Below are positions 21,663 to 28,826 of a stretch of 64,000 bases of DNA, piece after piece; position 1 is the stretch's first letter; the number at the start of each line of letters is the position of its first letter. A program made the position numbers and the translations under genes. Location of the stretch: NCBI GenBank assembly GCA_903851195.1, contig CAINNJ010000046.1, positions 161,989-225,988 of the forward strand, given 5' to 3'. The notes beneath the pieces were generated by a model that made no database searches, was not told the DNA's origin, and saw only the letters and a program-made list of their open reading frames with translations. The stretch comes from an uncultured Acidobacteriia bacterium (GTDB taxonomy: Bacteria; Acidobacteriota; Terriglobia; Bryobacterales; Bryobacteraceae).

Positions 21663-23018
21663 TTAGACGTCCGAGAGCTGGTCGACTTTGCCGGTGCTGT
21701 CGCCGAGCGTTTCGCCGGGGACGCCCGCTTTGTCGAGCATGGTCAGCAACAGGTTGGTCATCGGCGTTTCCGGCTTGTAACGGACGTGGCGGCCGCCCTT
21801 GATGTTGGCCGTCTTGCCGCCGACGAGGACGAGCGGAAGGTCGTGATGATCGTGCACGTTGCCGTCGCGGATGCTGCTGCCGTAGAGAACCATCGTGTGG
21901 TCAAGCAGCGTGCCATCGCCATCCTGCGTCTCATTGAGGCGCTTGATGAGGTAAGAGAACGACTTGACGTGCAGTTCGTCGATCTTCTGCGTCTTGGCGA
22001 TCTTCTCGGGATCGAGCTGGTGGTGCGTGACGGAGTGGTGGCCGTCCGGAATGTTGATTTCGCGGTAGCTGCGGTTGGAGCCTTCGCGGGCCATCATGAG
22101 GGTGATGACGCGGGTCATATCCGTCTGGAAGGCGATCACCATGAGGTCCGCCATGAGTTTGGCGTGCTCTTCAAAGGTGTCCGGGATGGCGGTGGGGCGT
22201 TCCATGACGGGCAGCTTCATGGTCGCGCTCTGCTGTTCGGCCTTCTGGATACGGCGTTCGATATCGCGGATGGATTCGAGGTATTCGTCGAGCTTGCTCT
22301 TGTCGCGATTGCCGAGGCCGGGGGTGAGGCGGGCTACGTCGGTGCGGACGAAATCGAGGATGCTGCGGTCCTGCGCCATGCGGGCGAGGCGCGCTTTCGG
22401 GTCGGTGGTTTCGCCGTCGCCGAAGAGGCGTTCGAAGACCGCGCGGGGGCTGATTTCGGACGGGTTCGGGGTGGTGGGTCCGCGCCAGGAGATGGTGTTG
22501 GTGTAGGCGCAGCTATAACCGGAATCGCAGCCGCCGGCGAGGTAGTTTTCTTCGAGGCCGATTTCAAGCGAGCCGAACTGGGTCTCGTTGGCCAGAGCCT
22601 TGGCGGCGATCTGGTCGGCGGAGATGCCGGCGTGGATGTCGGCGCCTTCGGTCTTCTTCGGATGCACGCCGGTCAGCCAGGTGGCGCCAGCACGGGCGTG
22701 GTCGCCGGCGCCGTCACCGAGCGCGCGGCCATTGACCTGGGCGAGGTTGCTGAGGACGACCAGCTTGTCGCGGAACGGCTCCAGCGGCTTCATGGTGGGC
22801 ATGAACTCGAAGTTGGCGCCCGTGGTGGTGGGCAGCCAGGCCTTCGGGATGATGCCGTTCGGCACGTAGCAGAACGCCATGCGGATGGCGGGTTTGGCCG
22901 CCTTGCTGCCGGTGGCAGCCATGGCGGGGACCATGGAGTCGAGCAACGGCAGGGCCATGGCCGCTCCGATGCCCCGCAGAAACAGTCTGCGGTCAAGCGC
23001 TGTCTTCGTGATGATCAT
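21663..23018 (-). CDS. DUF1552 family protein, Tat-exported
   Basis: 451 residues. The N-terminus holds a twin-arginine signal (DRRLFLRGIGAAMALPLLD). Family segments include FCYVPNGIIPKAWLP, HARAGATWLTGVHP and LLLTMLDKAGVPGETLGDS; the C-terminal part resembles the alkaline-phosphatase-like DUF1501/1552 group. The function is unknown. In planctomycetes and acidobacteria it is nearly always coded next to the DUF1592 haem protein, as here, where the genes overlap by four bases (ATGA). Confidence 0.9.
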   Translation of the reverse strand: MIITKTALDRRLFLRGIGAAMALPLLDSMVPAMAATGSKAAKPAIRMAFCYVPNGIIPKAWLPTTTGANFEFMPTMKPLEPFRDKLVVLSNLAQVNGRALGDGAGDHARAGATWLTGVHPKKTEGADIHAGISADQIAAKALANETQFGSLEIGLEENYLAGGCDSGYSCAYTNTISWRGPTTPNPSEISPRAVFERLFGDGETTDPKARLARMAQDRSILDFVRTDVARLTPGLGNRDKSKLDEYLESIRDIERRIQKAEQQSATMKLPVMERPTAIPDTFEEHAKLMADLMVIAFQTDMTRVITLMMAREGSNRSYREINIPDGHHSVTHHQLDPEKIAKTQKIDELHVKSFSYLIKRLNETQDGDGTLLDHTMVLYGSSIRDGNVHDHHDLPLVLVGGKTANIKGGRHVRYKPETPMTNLLLTMLDKAGVPGETLGDSTGKVDQLSDV

Positions 23019-25495
23019 GATTTTTTCGTCCTCTTGCTGTCGGCAGCGGCGCCTTTGGCGGGAACCGCGGGGGATGAAGCAGGTGCTGTATTCTGGCTAA
23101 CGGTCTGCGCGGAGATGCGCATCTGGAACTGGGGACTGCGAACGATGGCGCCGATGAAGGCGGGGATGGTGGAGTTTTTGGTGGCCGCTTCCCGGATGAT
23201 GGAGCGCATGGCGGGGCGGTCATAAGGTTCGACGCCTCGACCAAGCGCGTAGGTGAGCAGCTTTTCGGTAAAGGTGGAGATGAACTCGTCTTTGTGCGCG
23301 GTGAGCAGAGCCTGACGGAGGCCAGCGGCTCCGCTAAAAGAAGATCCGTCGGGCAGGGTGCCGGAGGGATCGATGGCGGCTCCGTCGTCGTCATTGCGCC
23401 ACTGACCGATGCCGTCGTAGTTTTCGAGAGCGAAACCGATGGGATCCATCTTCGAGTGGCAGGAGGCGCAGACCGGGTTGGCGCGGTGCATTTCCATGGC
23501 CTGGCGCATCGACATTTTCCCGTCTTTGCCGTGGGGATCGAGAGCGGGGACGTTCGGCGGGGGCGCGGGAGGCGGCGTGCCGAGCATGTTTTCGAGAACC
23601 CACTTGCCGCGCTGGACGACCGAGGTGCGGTTCGGGTAGGAAGTCACGGTGAGGATGCTGCCCTGAGAGAGCAGGCCGCCGCGTTTGGTGTCGTTGAGTT
23701 CAACCCGGCGGAACTGCGGTCCGTAGACGCCTTTGATGCCGTAGAACTCGGCGAGCCGCTGGTTCAAATAGGTGTATTTGGCGTCGAGGAATTCGGTGAG
23801 CGGGCGGTTGTCGCGCAGGATGGCGTTGAAGAAGAGTTGCGTTTCTTCCTGGAACGATTTGCGCAGGGTGGCGTCGAATTCCGGGAAGACGTCGGGATCG
23901 GGCTTGACCTGATCGAGATTACGAAGGAAGAGCCATTGACCGGAGAAGTTACTGACGAAAGCCTTCGACTTGCGGTCATCGAGCATGCGGGCGACCTGCT
24001 GATCGACGACTTTCTGGTCCCTCAGCTTGCCCTGGTCGGCGAGGGTGAGGAGTTCATCGTCGGGAATGCTGGACCAGAGGAAGAAAGACAGGCGCGAGGC
24101 GAGTTCGTAGTCGTTGACGCGGTGGATGGTACCGGCGGGACTGCCGGCCGGGTCGCGCTCGATGCGGAACAGGAAATCCGGGGAAACCAGCATGGCGCGG
24201 AGAGCCATTTCGATGCCGTTGCTGAAGTCCTTCTCTTTGCGGCCGGAGGTGTAGAAGGCGAGGAGCGGTTTCAGATCGGAATCGGTGAAGGGGCGGCGGT
24301 AGGCGCGGCGTCCCAGAGTGGAAATGATGCGGCGGGCGCAGGGCAGTTCCTCGGCGGCGCTGGCCGGGTTGCAGACGAAGATCTTTTCGCGGCTGGGCGA
24401 GTTGCCGGAACCGGAGATGTCGTACGGTCCGGCGATGGTGAGTTCGGTGAAGTTGGGGCCATTGCCGCCTTCGTTCACGTCGTAAAGCTTGAGACGCGCG
24501 CCGTCGAGACGGAGGTCGAGGTGAGCGACGGGCGGAGGTCCGCCGGGGCCCCCACGGCCGAAGCCGCCACCGCCGCCGCCACGACCGTTGCCGAGGACGG
24601 GAAGCACTTCGGCCACCGCGCTGGAGCGCATGAAGGTGAGGCCGACGTGATGCACGCCTGCTTTGACGTGCGCTTTGAGTTCGATGGTGGGAGAGACGGG
24701 GACCGCGGTGTCGAGCGGGTTGCCCTGCGGGGCGGGAACCTTCACCTTAAAGATGTAGTCGGCGTCGACCGGGAAGCTGTAGTTGAATGACAGGCCGCCG
24801 GTGGAATCGAAAGGCAGTTCGTCGCTGATGCGTTCGTTGCGGCGGGGGCCACGTCCGCCCGGTTTGACGGGGTAGAAGTAGTCGACGGTCGGTTTCACGT
24901 CCGTATCGCCGACGGCGAGACGGGCGACCATGCGTCCGGCGGTCATGTAGCGCTCGATCAGGACCGGCGAGAGGGAAAGCACGTCGCCGATATTGTCGAA
25001 GCCATAGCCGGTGTCGTCGATCGGGAGGGTATCGCCGGGTTTGATGTCGAGTGCGAGGAGATCGCGCACCGCGTTGGAGTATTCGTTGCGGTTGAGACGG
25101 TGGATGGTGGGATGACCGGGGTTCGGGTGGGCGGCGGCGGCGCGGTCGAGTTCGGTTTCGAGGTAGGAAGTGAAGGACTTGAGCGCGGCGGGTTCCGGGT
25201 GCGGAAGACCCATGGGCGGCATCTGTTTGGCTTCCACTTTGCGGAGGACGCGCTCCCAGAGGCCGGCGTCGGCGGAGATATTGCTGAGGTCGAGGCCTTC
25301 GAGCGAGAGGCTGGCCGATTTCAGTTTGTTGTTGTGGCAGCCCTGGCAGTATTGCTTCGTCAGGGCTTGGGCCGCCTGCGGGTTGGCGGGTGCCGGCTGG
25401 AACGGAAACGCGAGAGGCGCGAACGCCAGGATCGCCGCGGCAAGGGGCAGCGGGCGGCGGGCAGGGTTTCGGGTTTCAAACAGTGCGCAAGTCAA
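23015..25495 (-). CDS. DUF1587/1592/1588/1585 multidomain c-type haem protein
   Basis: About 826 residues. After a hydrophobic export signal (LPLAAAILAFAPLAFPFQPA) comes a haem motif in QYCQGCHNNK, then the ordered DUF1587, DUF1595, DUF1592 (YELASRLSFFLWSSIPDDEL), DUF1588 (VCASCHSKMDPIGFALENYD, a second CxxCH) and DUF1585 modules. The frame is open for another 170 codons upstream, but that part is G-skewed non-coding DNA. I chose the TTG at 25495, eleven bases after an AGGAG; TTG at 25504 is the alternative. It heads the five-gene operon. Electron transfer linked to polymer degradation is the usual guess; no reaction is proven. Confidence 0.9.
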   Translation of the reverse strand: MTCALFETRNPARRPLPLAAAILAFAPLAFPFQPAPANPQAAQALTKQYCQGCHNNKLKSASLSLEGLDLSNISADAGLWERVLRKVEAKQMPPMGLPHPEPAALKSFTSYLETELDRAAAAHPNPGHPTIHRLNRNEYSNAVRDLLALDIKPGDTLPIDDTGYGFDNIGDVLSLSPVLIERYMTAGRMVARLAVGDTDVKPTVDYFYPVKPGGRGPRRNERISDELPFDSTGGLSFNYSFPVDADYIFKVKVPAPQGNPLDTAVPVSPTIELKAHVKAGVHHVGLTFMRSSAVAEVLPVLGNGRGGGGGGFGRGGPGGPPPVAHLDLRLDGARLKLYDVNEGGNGPNFTELTIAGPYDISGSGNSPSREKIFVCNPASAAEELPCARRIISTLGRRAYRRPFTDSDLKPLLAFYTSGRKEKDFSNGIEMALRAMLVSPDFLFRIERDPAGSPAGTIHRVNDYELASRLSFFLWSSIPDDELLTLADQGKLRDQKVVDQQVARMLDDRKSKAFVSNFSGQWLFLRNLDQVKPDPDVFPEFDATLRKSFQEETQLFFNAILRDNRPLTEFLDAKYTYLNQRLAEFYGIKGVYGPQFRRVELNDTKRGGLLSQGSILTVTSYPNRTSVVQRGKWVLENMLGTPPPAPPPNVPALDPHGKDGKMSMRQAMEMHRANPVCASCHSKMDPIGFALENYDGIGQWRNDDDGAAIDPSGTLPDGSSFSGAAGLRQALLTAHKDEFISTFTEKLLTYALGRGVEPYDRPAMRSIIREAATKNSTIPAFIGAIVRSPQFQMRISAQTVSQNTAPASSPAVPAKGAAADSKRTKKS

Positions 25496-26191
25496 ACTTT
25501 TCAATACTCCTGTGGCGAGGCGTGGCCGAGGGATCGCAGACACATTATATGAGATGTCCGGAACAAGTTTTCGCTGCAATGTCGGGAAGGGTTCCGGCAG
25601 GGCGGCGGCGGTCGCGATATGTGATTGCGTTTTCAAGGGGTTAGGTGGGAGGGGCGAAGGAGATTTCGGCCTTTTCCCCACTGGTGAACAGGGCGCGGAA
25701 TGGGGCGTTTTGGTTACAGGCCGATCTTTCGTTAGGGGTGGCGTTAGGGTTGGGGTTCGGTGCGTCGTCAGGGAGCAGGGATTGGTGTGAAATTGGCTTT
25801 TTGTGGCAAAAAATTGGGTTTCGGGGCTGTTTTGGGGGGGTAGAGAAGCCAAGCAGACCCAATTGGGTTTGTTGATTTCATTGGAGTTAGGCCAGAAAAA
25901 TTGGGTTCGCTTGTGGAATTCGCGGGTTTTGGGGCGGAACGGGGCCGGGGAAACGGGGCGAGGAGCGGGTTGGGCGGGTGTTTGGGGCCGGGCGGATTGG
26001 GGATTCGTCGTCATCTGTGGCGATTATGGATCGGTCGAACGGGAGAAATGGCCGGTGGTGGGGGTGGTTTTGGCGTGGAACACGTGTGGGTTCAGCGGGT
26101 TAGCGATATTTTTTGGAAGTGTTACCGAGGTTTCGGAGGGGGCGGAATTGGACGGTTTCAGTCGGGGGAATCGGATGTATTCTGTAAATGT
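25496..26191. other. Long G-skewed non-coding region
   Basis: No gene is supported. The plus strand is strongly G-rich and stop-poor, which opens long meaningless frames on both strands. It holds a cluster of CCAATT-type repeats (25795-25915) and G-runs around 25930-26070. It marks the left border of the accessory island. Confidence 0.6.
25795..25915. repeat. Degenerate AATTGGGTT / AACCCAATT repeat cluster
   Basis: The core AATTGG occurs four times (near 25792, 25812, 25860 and 25909); three copies continue as AATTGGGTT, and one sits in a palindromic ACCCAATTGGGT. Read on the minus strand the copies resemble the short AACCCAATTT-type interspersed repeats that are mistranslated in planctomycete and acidobacterial genomes. 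Confidence 0.45.
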
Positions 26192-26298
26192 ATGTCGGTT
26201 GCCCTCCCGGAACTTCACACAGTCGATATTCCCGTTCCCCCCGACCTAGCCATGAAGAAGTTGGCGAGCGGCTGAAGCGGTTTTTGCAGCCATCCTGA
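26192..26298 (+). pseudogene. Possible antitoxin remnant upstream of the ParE-type gene
   Basis: From ATG 26192 the reading MSVALPELHTVDIPVPPDLA goes out of frame after about 20 codons. Two bases must be removed near 26255 to continue as EEVGERLKRFLQPS and stop in a TGATG overlap with the toxin ATG. That overlap is the usual layout of an antitoxin cistron. The family is not recognised, and the fragment is short. Confidence 0.3.
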
Positions 26299-26577
26299 TG
26301 AAGATCCGATGGTCGCCCGAAGATGCCGACGACTTCGAGCGAATTGGCGAGAGCATCGCCACCGATAACCCGGAGGCAGCGAAACGGATCGCCGGAATGG
26401 TTTACATAAGGGTGCGACGGGCTTCAGGCATTTCGGCGCATCGGTCGGACAAGCCGCCGCATGCCGGGTTGGCGCGAATTGGTGTTCCCTTCCCTGCCGT
26501 ACATCGTGGTTTATCTGGTCACTGATGAGGCTGTTGAAATCACCCGGATTTTTCACGGGGCGCAGGATTGGCCGTAA
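26298..26577 (+). pseudogene. Frameshifted ParE/RelE-type toxin
   Basis: The first frame reads MKIRWSPEDADDFERIGESI ATDNPEAAKRIAG, a classic ParE start. After about 42 codons (near 26420) the family continues only in the next frame: AFRRIGRTSRRMPGWRELVF, PSLPYIVVYLVTDEAVEIT, IFHGAQDWP, stop at 26577. The total is 280 bases, one more than a multiple of three, so a single-base indel has broken a gene that would otherwise have normal length (about 93 residues). A sequencing error is the alternative. Confidence 0.8.
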
Positions 26578-26681
26578 CTGCAGGAAAGCGCGTGTGGTGA
26601 GCCGGCCAGGCAACGGATCCGCGTGGGGAGTGGCCGCGGTTCGCCGGACGTGCCCGAGCGCGGACAGGTCTCCCGATTTGT

Positions 26682-27167
26682 TCAGTGCGTCCAGCCAGTT
26701 AGTTGTCTCAGCTTCTTTCGTGCCCGATGAAGGCGGACGCCGAGTCGGTTGGCTTCTTCGGCCGAAGATGACTGGGGAGGGTCGGCGGCTCGCTTTATTA
26801 CAGCCCATTCTTTGGCAGCCAGACGTTGCCTTGCTATTTCAATCACTTCGTGCAGCAGAACCGTCGTCTCGGGAGATTCGGACGTTCCCGGAGGTGGCGA
26901 GATTTCCAGGTTGGGATCATCCAGCGATGACTCCTTTTTGGAATTTCGTCGCGACGCAGTCAATATGTTCCTTGCGAATCCATAGCAGACCCTCTTGAAG
27001 TCCGTCTCGTCCCCGAACTCAAAGTCCTCTCGCGTCCACAGCATCATCAACGTCTGCTGCGCGAGGTCCTCTGCAGACTCCTGGCGCCCGCGGCGCGAAA
27101 AGTACAAGATCAGCGCCTCTCTGGCGTGCTTCCAAGCCTCCTGCGGGATGGTGCGGCAATTAGGCAC
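26682..27167 (-). CDS. Sigma-70 family RNA polymerase sigma factor (orphan)
   Basis: 161 residues. ARRGRQ-type region 2 reads SAEDLAQQTLMMLWTREDFE and FKRVCYGFARNILTASRR. A short linker follows, and region 4 (RLAAKEWAVIKRAADPPQSS then NRLGVRLHRARKKLRQLTG) is shortened and lacks a full helix-turn-helix. The start is GTG at 27167, without a good SD. There is no anti-sigma gene; it lies alone between a broken toxin gene and a small RHH gene. The short, divergent region 4 suggests either a specialised factor or decay. Confidence 0.75.
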   Translation of the reverse strand: MPNCRTIPQEAWKHAREALILYFSRRGRQESAEDLAQQTLMMLWTREDFEFGDETDFKRVCYGFARNILTASRRNSKKESSLDDPNLEISPPPGTSESPETTVLLHEVIEIARQRLAAKEWAVIKRAADPPQSSSAEEANRLGVRLHRARKKLRQLTGWTH

Positions 27168-27181
27168 GTTGCTGTAATGTT

Positions 27182-27211
27182 TGGCGTCCAGCGCGCATAT
27201 ACGTATTATAC
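27182..27211. promoter_or_regulatory. Putative divergent promoters between the sigma factor and the RHH gene
   Basis: Plus strand: TTGGCG (27182-27187), 17 bases, TATTAT (27205-27210). Minus strand: consensus TATAAT (27211-27206), about 39 bases before the sigma factor start, but without a good -35. The rightward leader would be about 195 bases. Confidence 0.35.
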
Positions 27212-27412
27212 GGGGACTTTATGCCGCGCCTGTTATGTATTGAATGGCGCGCTACTGTGCATTCTACACCGTCAGCTTCGTGCGTTTGGAGTTCGAACCG
27301 ATCCATTGACGGCGTTAGAGACCGGGAAGACCCTGAGATTTTCAGTTGTCGGGCAGGCGGGGCGGCTCGCGGCGAGCGATCCCCGCTGTAACCCTTTGAA
27401 AAGGAGCAAGAT

Positions 27413-27652
27413 ATGTCCGCAACGTTACCCCCCTCTGTGCTTACGGGCAAGAGAGTCAATTTCATCCTGTCAGAGAAGGCCCACTCCGATCTCACGGCGC
27501 TCTCGCGAGAGACGAAGCGGTCCATGACAGAACTTGTGCGGGTCGGGCTGGGACTGGTGAAACTGGCACTCGAAGCGGAACGAAAAGGCCATCGGCTGGT
27601 CGTGACCACTTCCGACGGACAGCCGATTAAGGAAATCGTGCTGCCTGGCTGA
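27413..27652 (+). CDS. Small ribbon-helix-helix-like protein
   Basis: 79 residues: GKRVNFILSEKAHSDLTALS followed by ETKRSMTELVRVGLGLVKLA. This is the beta-strand plus two-helix pattern of CopG/Arc-type DNA-binding proteins or antitoxins, with a C-terminal segment HRLVVTTSDGQPIKEIVLPG. An AAGGAG six to ten bases before the ATG strongly supports it. No toxin partner follows directly, so it is either an orphan antitoxin or a small regulator. Confidence 0.8.
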   Translation: MSATLPPSVLTGKRVNFILSEKAHSDLTALSRETKRSMTELVRVGLGLVKLALEAERKGHRLVVTTSDGQPIKEIVLPG

Positions 27653-27806
27653 TTGGGCACGGCCATATTCTTTTGAAAGCAATTCACGAGCGCCAGAGCC
27701 GTCGGGCGCAGAGCCAATGATCGGAGGAACCAGCCGCTCGGCCGTATTCTGCGACTCGACTTGCCCGTGTTGAAAAGGTCGAGCCGGATCAGGTAAGTGG
27801 TGCGTT

Positions 27807-27977
27807 TCAGTCCGGGTCTTCATCAATCCAGATTGCCTCGTCCAAGCCAACAACAACGACATCCACGTAGTCGCCAAGATTGACCCGGTCGAGTGTGGCT
27901 GGCTGGGTCAACTCTCCTTCGGACGGAAGTTCTTCGATCCGTTGAATCCCGCTGAAGCGGTCAATGAGCAGGACCAC
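27807..27977 (-). CDS. Hypothetical small acidic protein
   Basis: 56 residues from a GTG at 27977 preceded by GGAGGAGG. It reads VVLLIDRFSGIQRIEELPSE and ends NLGDYVDVVVVGLDEAIWID plus EDPD. Codon choice is sensible and the SD is strong, but the opposite strand is also open (VFINPDCLVQANNNDIHVVA...), so the call is uncertain. The rest of 27653-28079 shows nothing else convincing. Confidence 0.35.
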   Translation of the reverse strand: MVLLIDRFSGIQRIEELPSEGELTQPATLDRVNLGDYVDVVVVGLDEAIWIDEDPD

Positions 27978-28079
27978 ATCGCCTCCTCCCTCCTCTACAC
28001 CCGGAACCTGAAGTTTTGGTTTTCAGTGTATTCCATGCGTATTCTGTAGTCAATATTTATGTATTCAGAGGGGGTAGGC

Positions 28080-28601
28080 TTACGGTTGATTATTGGGTTT
28101 TGAGGTCCGGGCGGTAAGGGGTTTCGACAGGGTGTCGATCAGACTCGCGATTGCCTTGTCCCTGGCCCTGCGTTCCTGGATTTGTTCGGCTTTTTCAAAA
28201 AGCTTGTCAATCCGCCGATTGAAGTTCAGGTGCTCCACGGCCTCGTCGAGACCGCGGTTCACCTCGCGATTGAAGCGGATCATGAAGAACGTCAGCGCTT
28301 CGACGACGGCGCCACCGACACCGGCTTTGACACTGTCCAGGAACGCGCCGGCAAAAATAAGAAAGACACCGGCAATGCCCATTGGAAGCGCGACCCAAAA
28401 GGCGGCTTGCGCCTGGGTCTTTCTCTGCGCGTAGATTCCCGCCAGAATGCTGAAGTCAGGGTCGGCGACGACCTTAGGAACCTCGGCCAAGGGAACCCGT
28501 TTTGCAGTCGGGGAAAGTTCTTTCTCCAACTCGTCAGGCGGCAGCAACTGTTCGATGACTTCATCGTCTGAATCGTTCTCGTGCGCAGGGTCACGGTTCA
28601 T
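28080..28601 (-). CDS. Two-TM protein resembling the TRADD-N-associated membrane domain
   Basis: 173 residues. An acidic N-terminus (about 60 residues) is followed by IYAQRKTQAQAAFWVALPMG, a first TM (FWVALPMGIAGVFLIFAGAF), a second one (AGVGGAVVEALTFFMIRFNR), then a charged coiled-coil-like tail (VEHLNFNRRIDKLFEKAEQI). The YAQxxxQAxxxFW entry, two TMs and the NR-containing exit match my memory of the TRADD-N-associated membrane domain found in cyanobacterial and other NLR-like conflict systems. That assignment is by eye. It is coded downstream of the trypsin/FGE operon on the same strand, 225 bases away. Confidence 0.65.
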   Translation of the reverse strand: MNRDPAHENDSDDEVIEQLLPPDELEKELSPTAKRVPLAEVPKVVADPDFSILAGIYAQRKTQAQAAFWVALPMGIAGVFLIFAGAFLDSVKAGVGGAVVEALTFFMIRFNREVNRGLDEAVEHLNFNRRIDKLFEKAEQIQERRARDKAIASLIDTLSKPLTARTSKPNNQP

Positions 28602-28769
28602 TTCGGAGTGCTTTTAACTTTAAATCCGGTGAAAGTCAATCCGCAAGCAATTCGACTACGAAAGCGTGAGGCCCCCACAAATAACGCTCACGGGTTTCTT
28701 TGGTGACCGATTCGGTTTTCGGCGGGATTACCGCAAAACCGGTAATTGGCTGGTTCAAAGAAACTGCCC

Positions 28770-28793
28770 GCAAGGGGGGGAAGCCCCCCTTGC
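28770..28793. terminator. Perfect 10-bp hairpin downstream of the trypsin/FGE operon
   Basis: GCAAGGGGGG (28770-28779) and CCCCCCTTGC (28784-28793) with a four-base loop. It lies 34 bases after the stop of the last trypsin/FGE gene. There is no clean U-tract, so termination is inferred. In DGRs a hairpin often follows the variable gene and promotes homing; this could be such an element. Confidence 0.55.
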
Positions 28794-28826
28794 ATCCCCC
28801 CAAGACAAACGGAAAACACAAAATGT

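Noticed and set aside
25505..26014. A 170-residue N-terminal extension of the DUF1592 protein
   Set aside because: Low-complexity Pro/Thr sequence from G-skewed DNA, no SD at its start, and the export signal and haem domain begin only after 25495.
26215..26808. Leftward 197-codon frame overlapping the ParE remnant
   Set aside because: Antisense to ParE homology and to the sigma factor's end; no recognisable motif or SD.
27653..27806. Leftward fragment reading AERLVPPIIGSAPDGSGARE as a possible toxin piece
   Set aside because: It has no start, overlaps the RHH gene antisense, and cannot be connected to a complete protein.
28602..28826. Search for a DGR template repeat or avd/RT gene downstream of the variable genes
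   Set aside because: The 225 bases contain a hairpin but no sequence matching the expected AAC-rich template, and no reverse transcriptase motif (YADD-type) was seen anywhere in the window.
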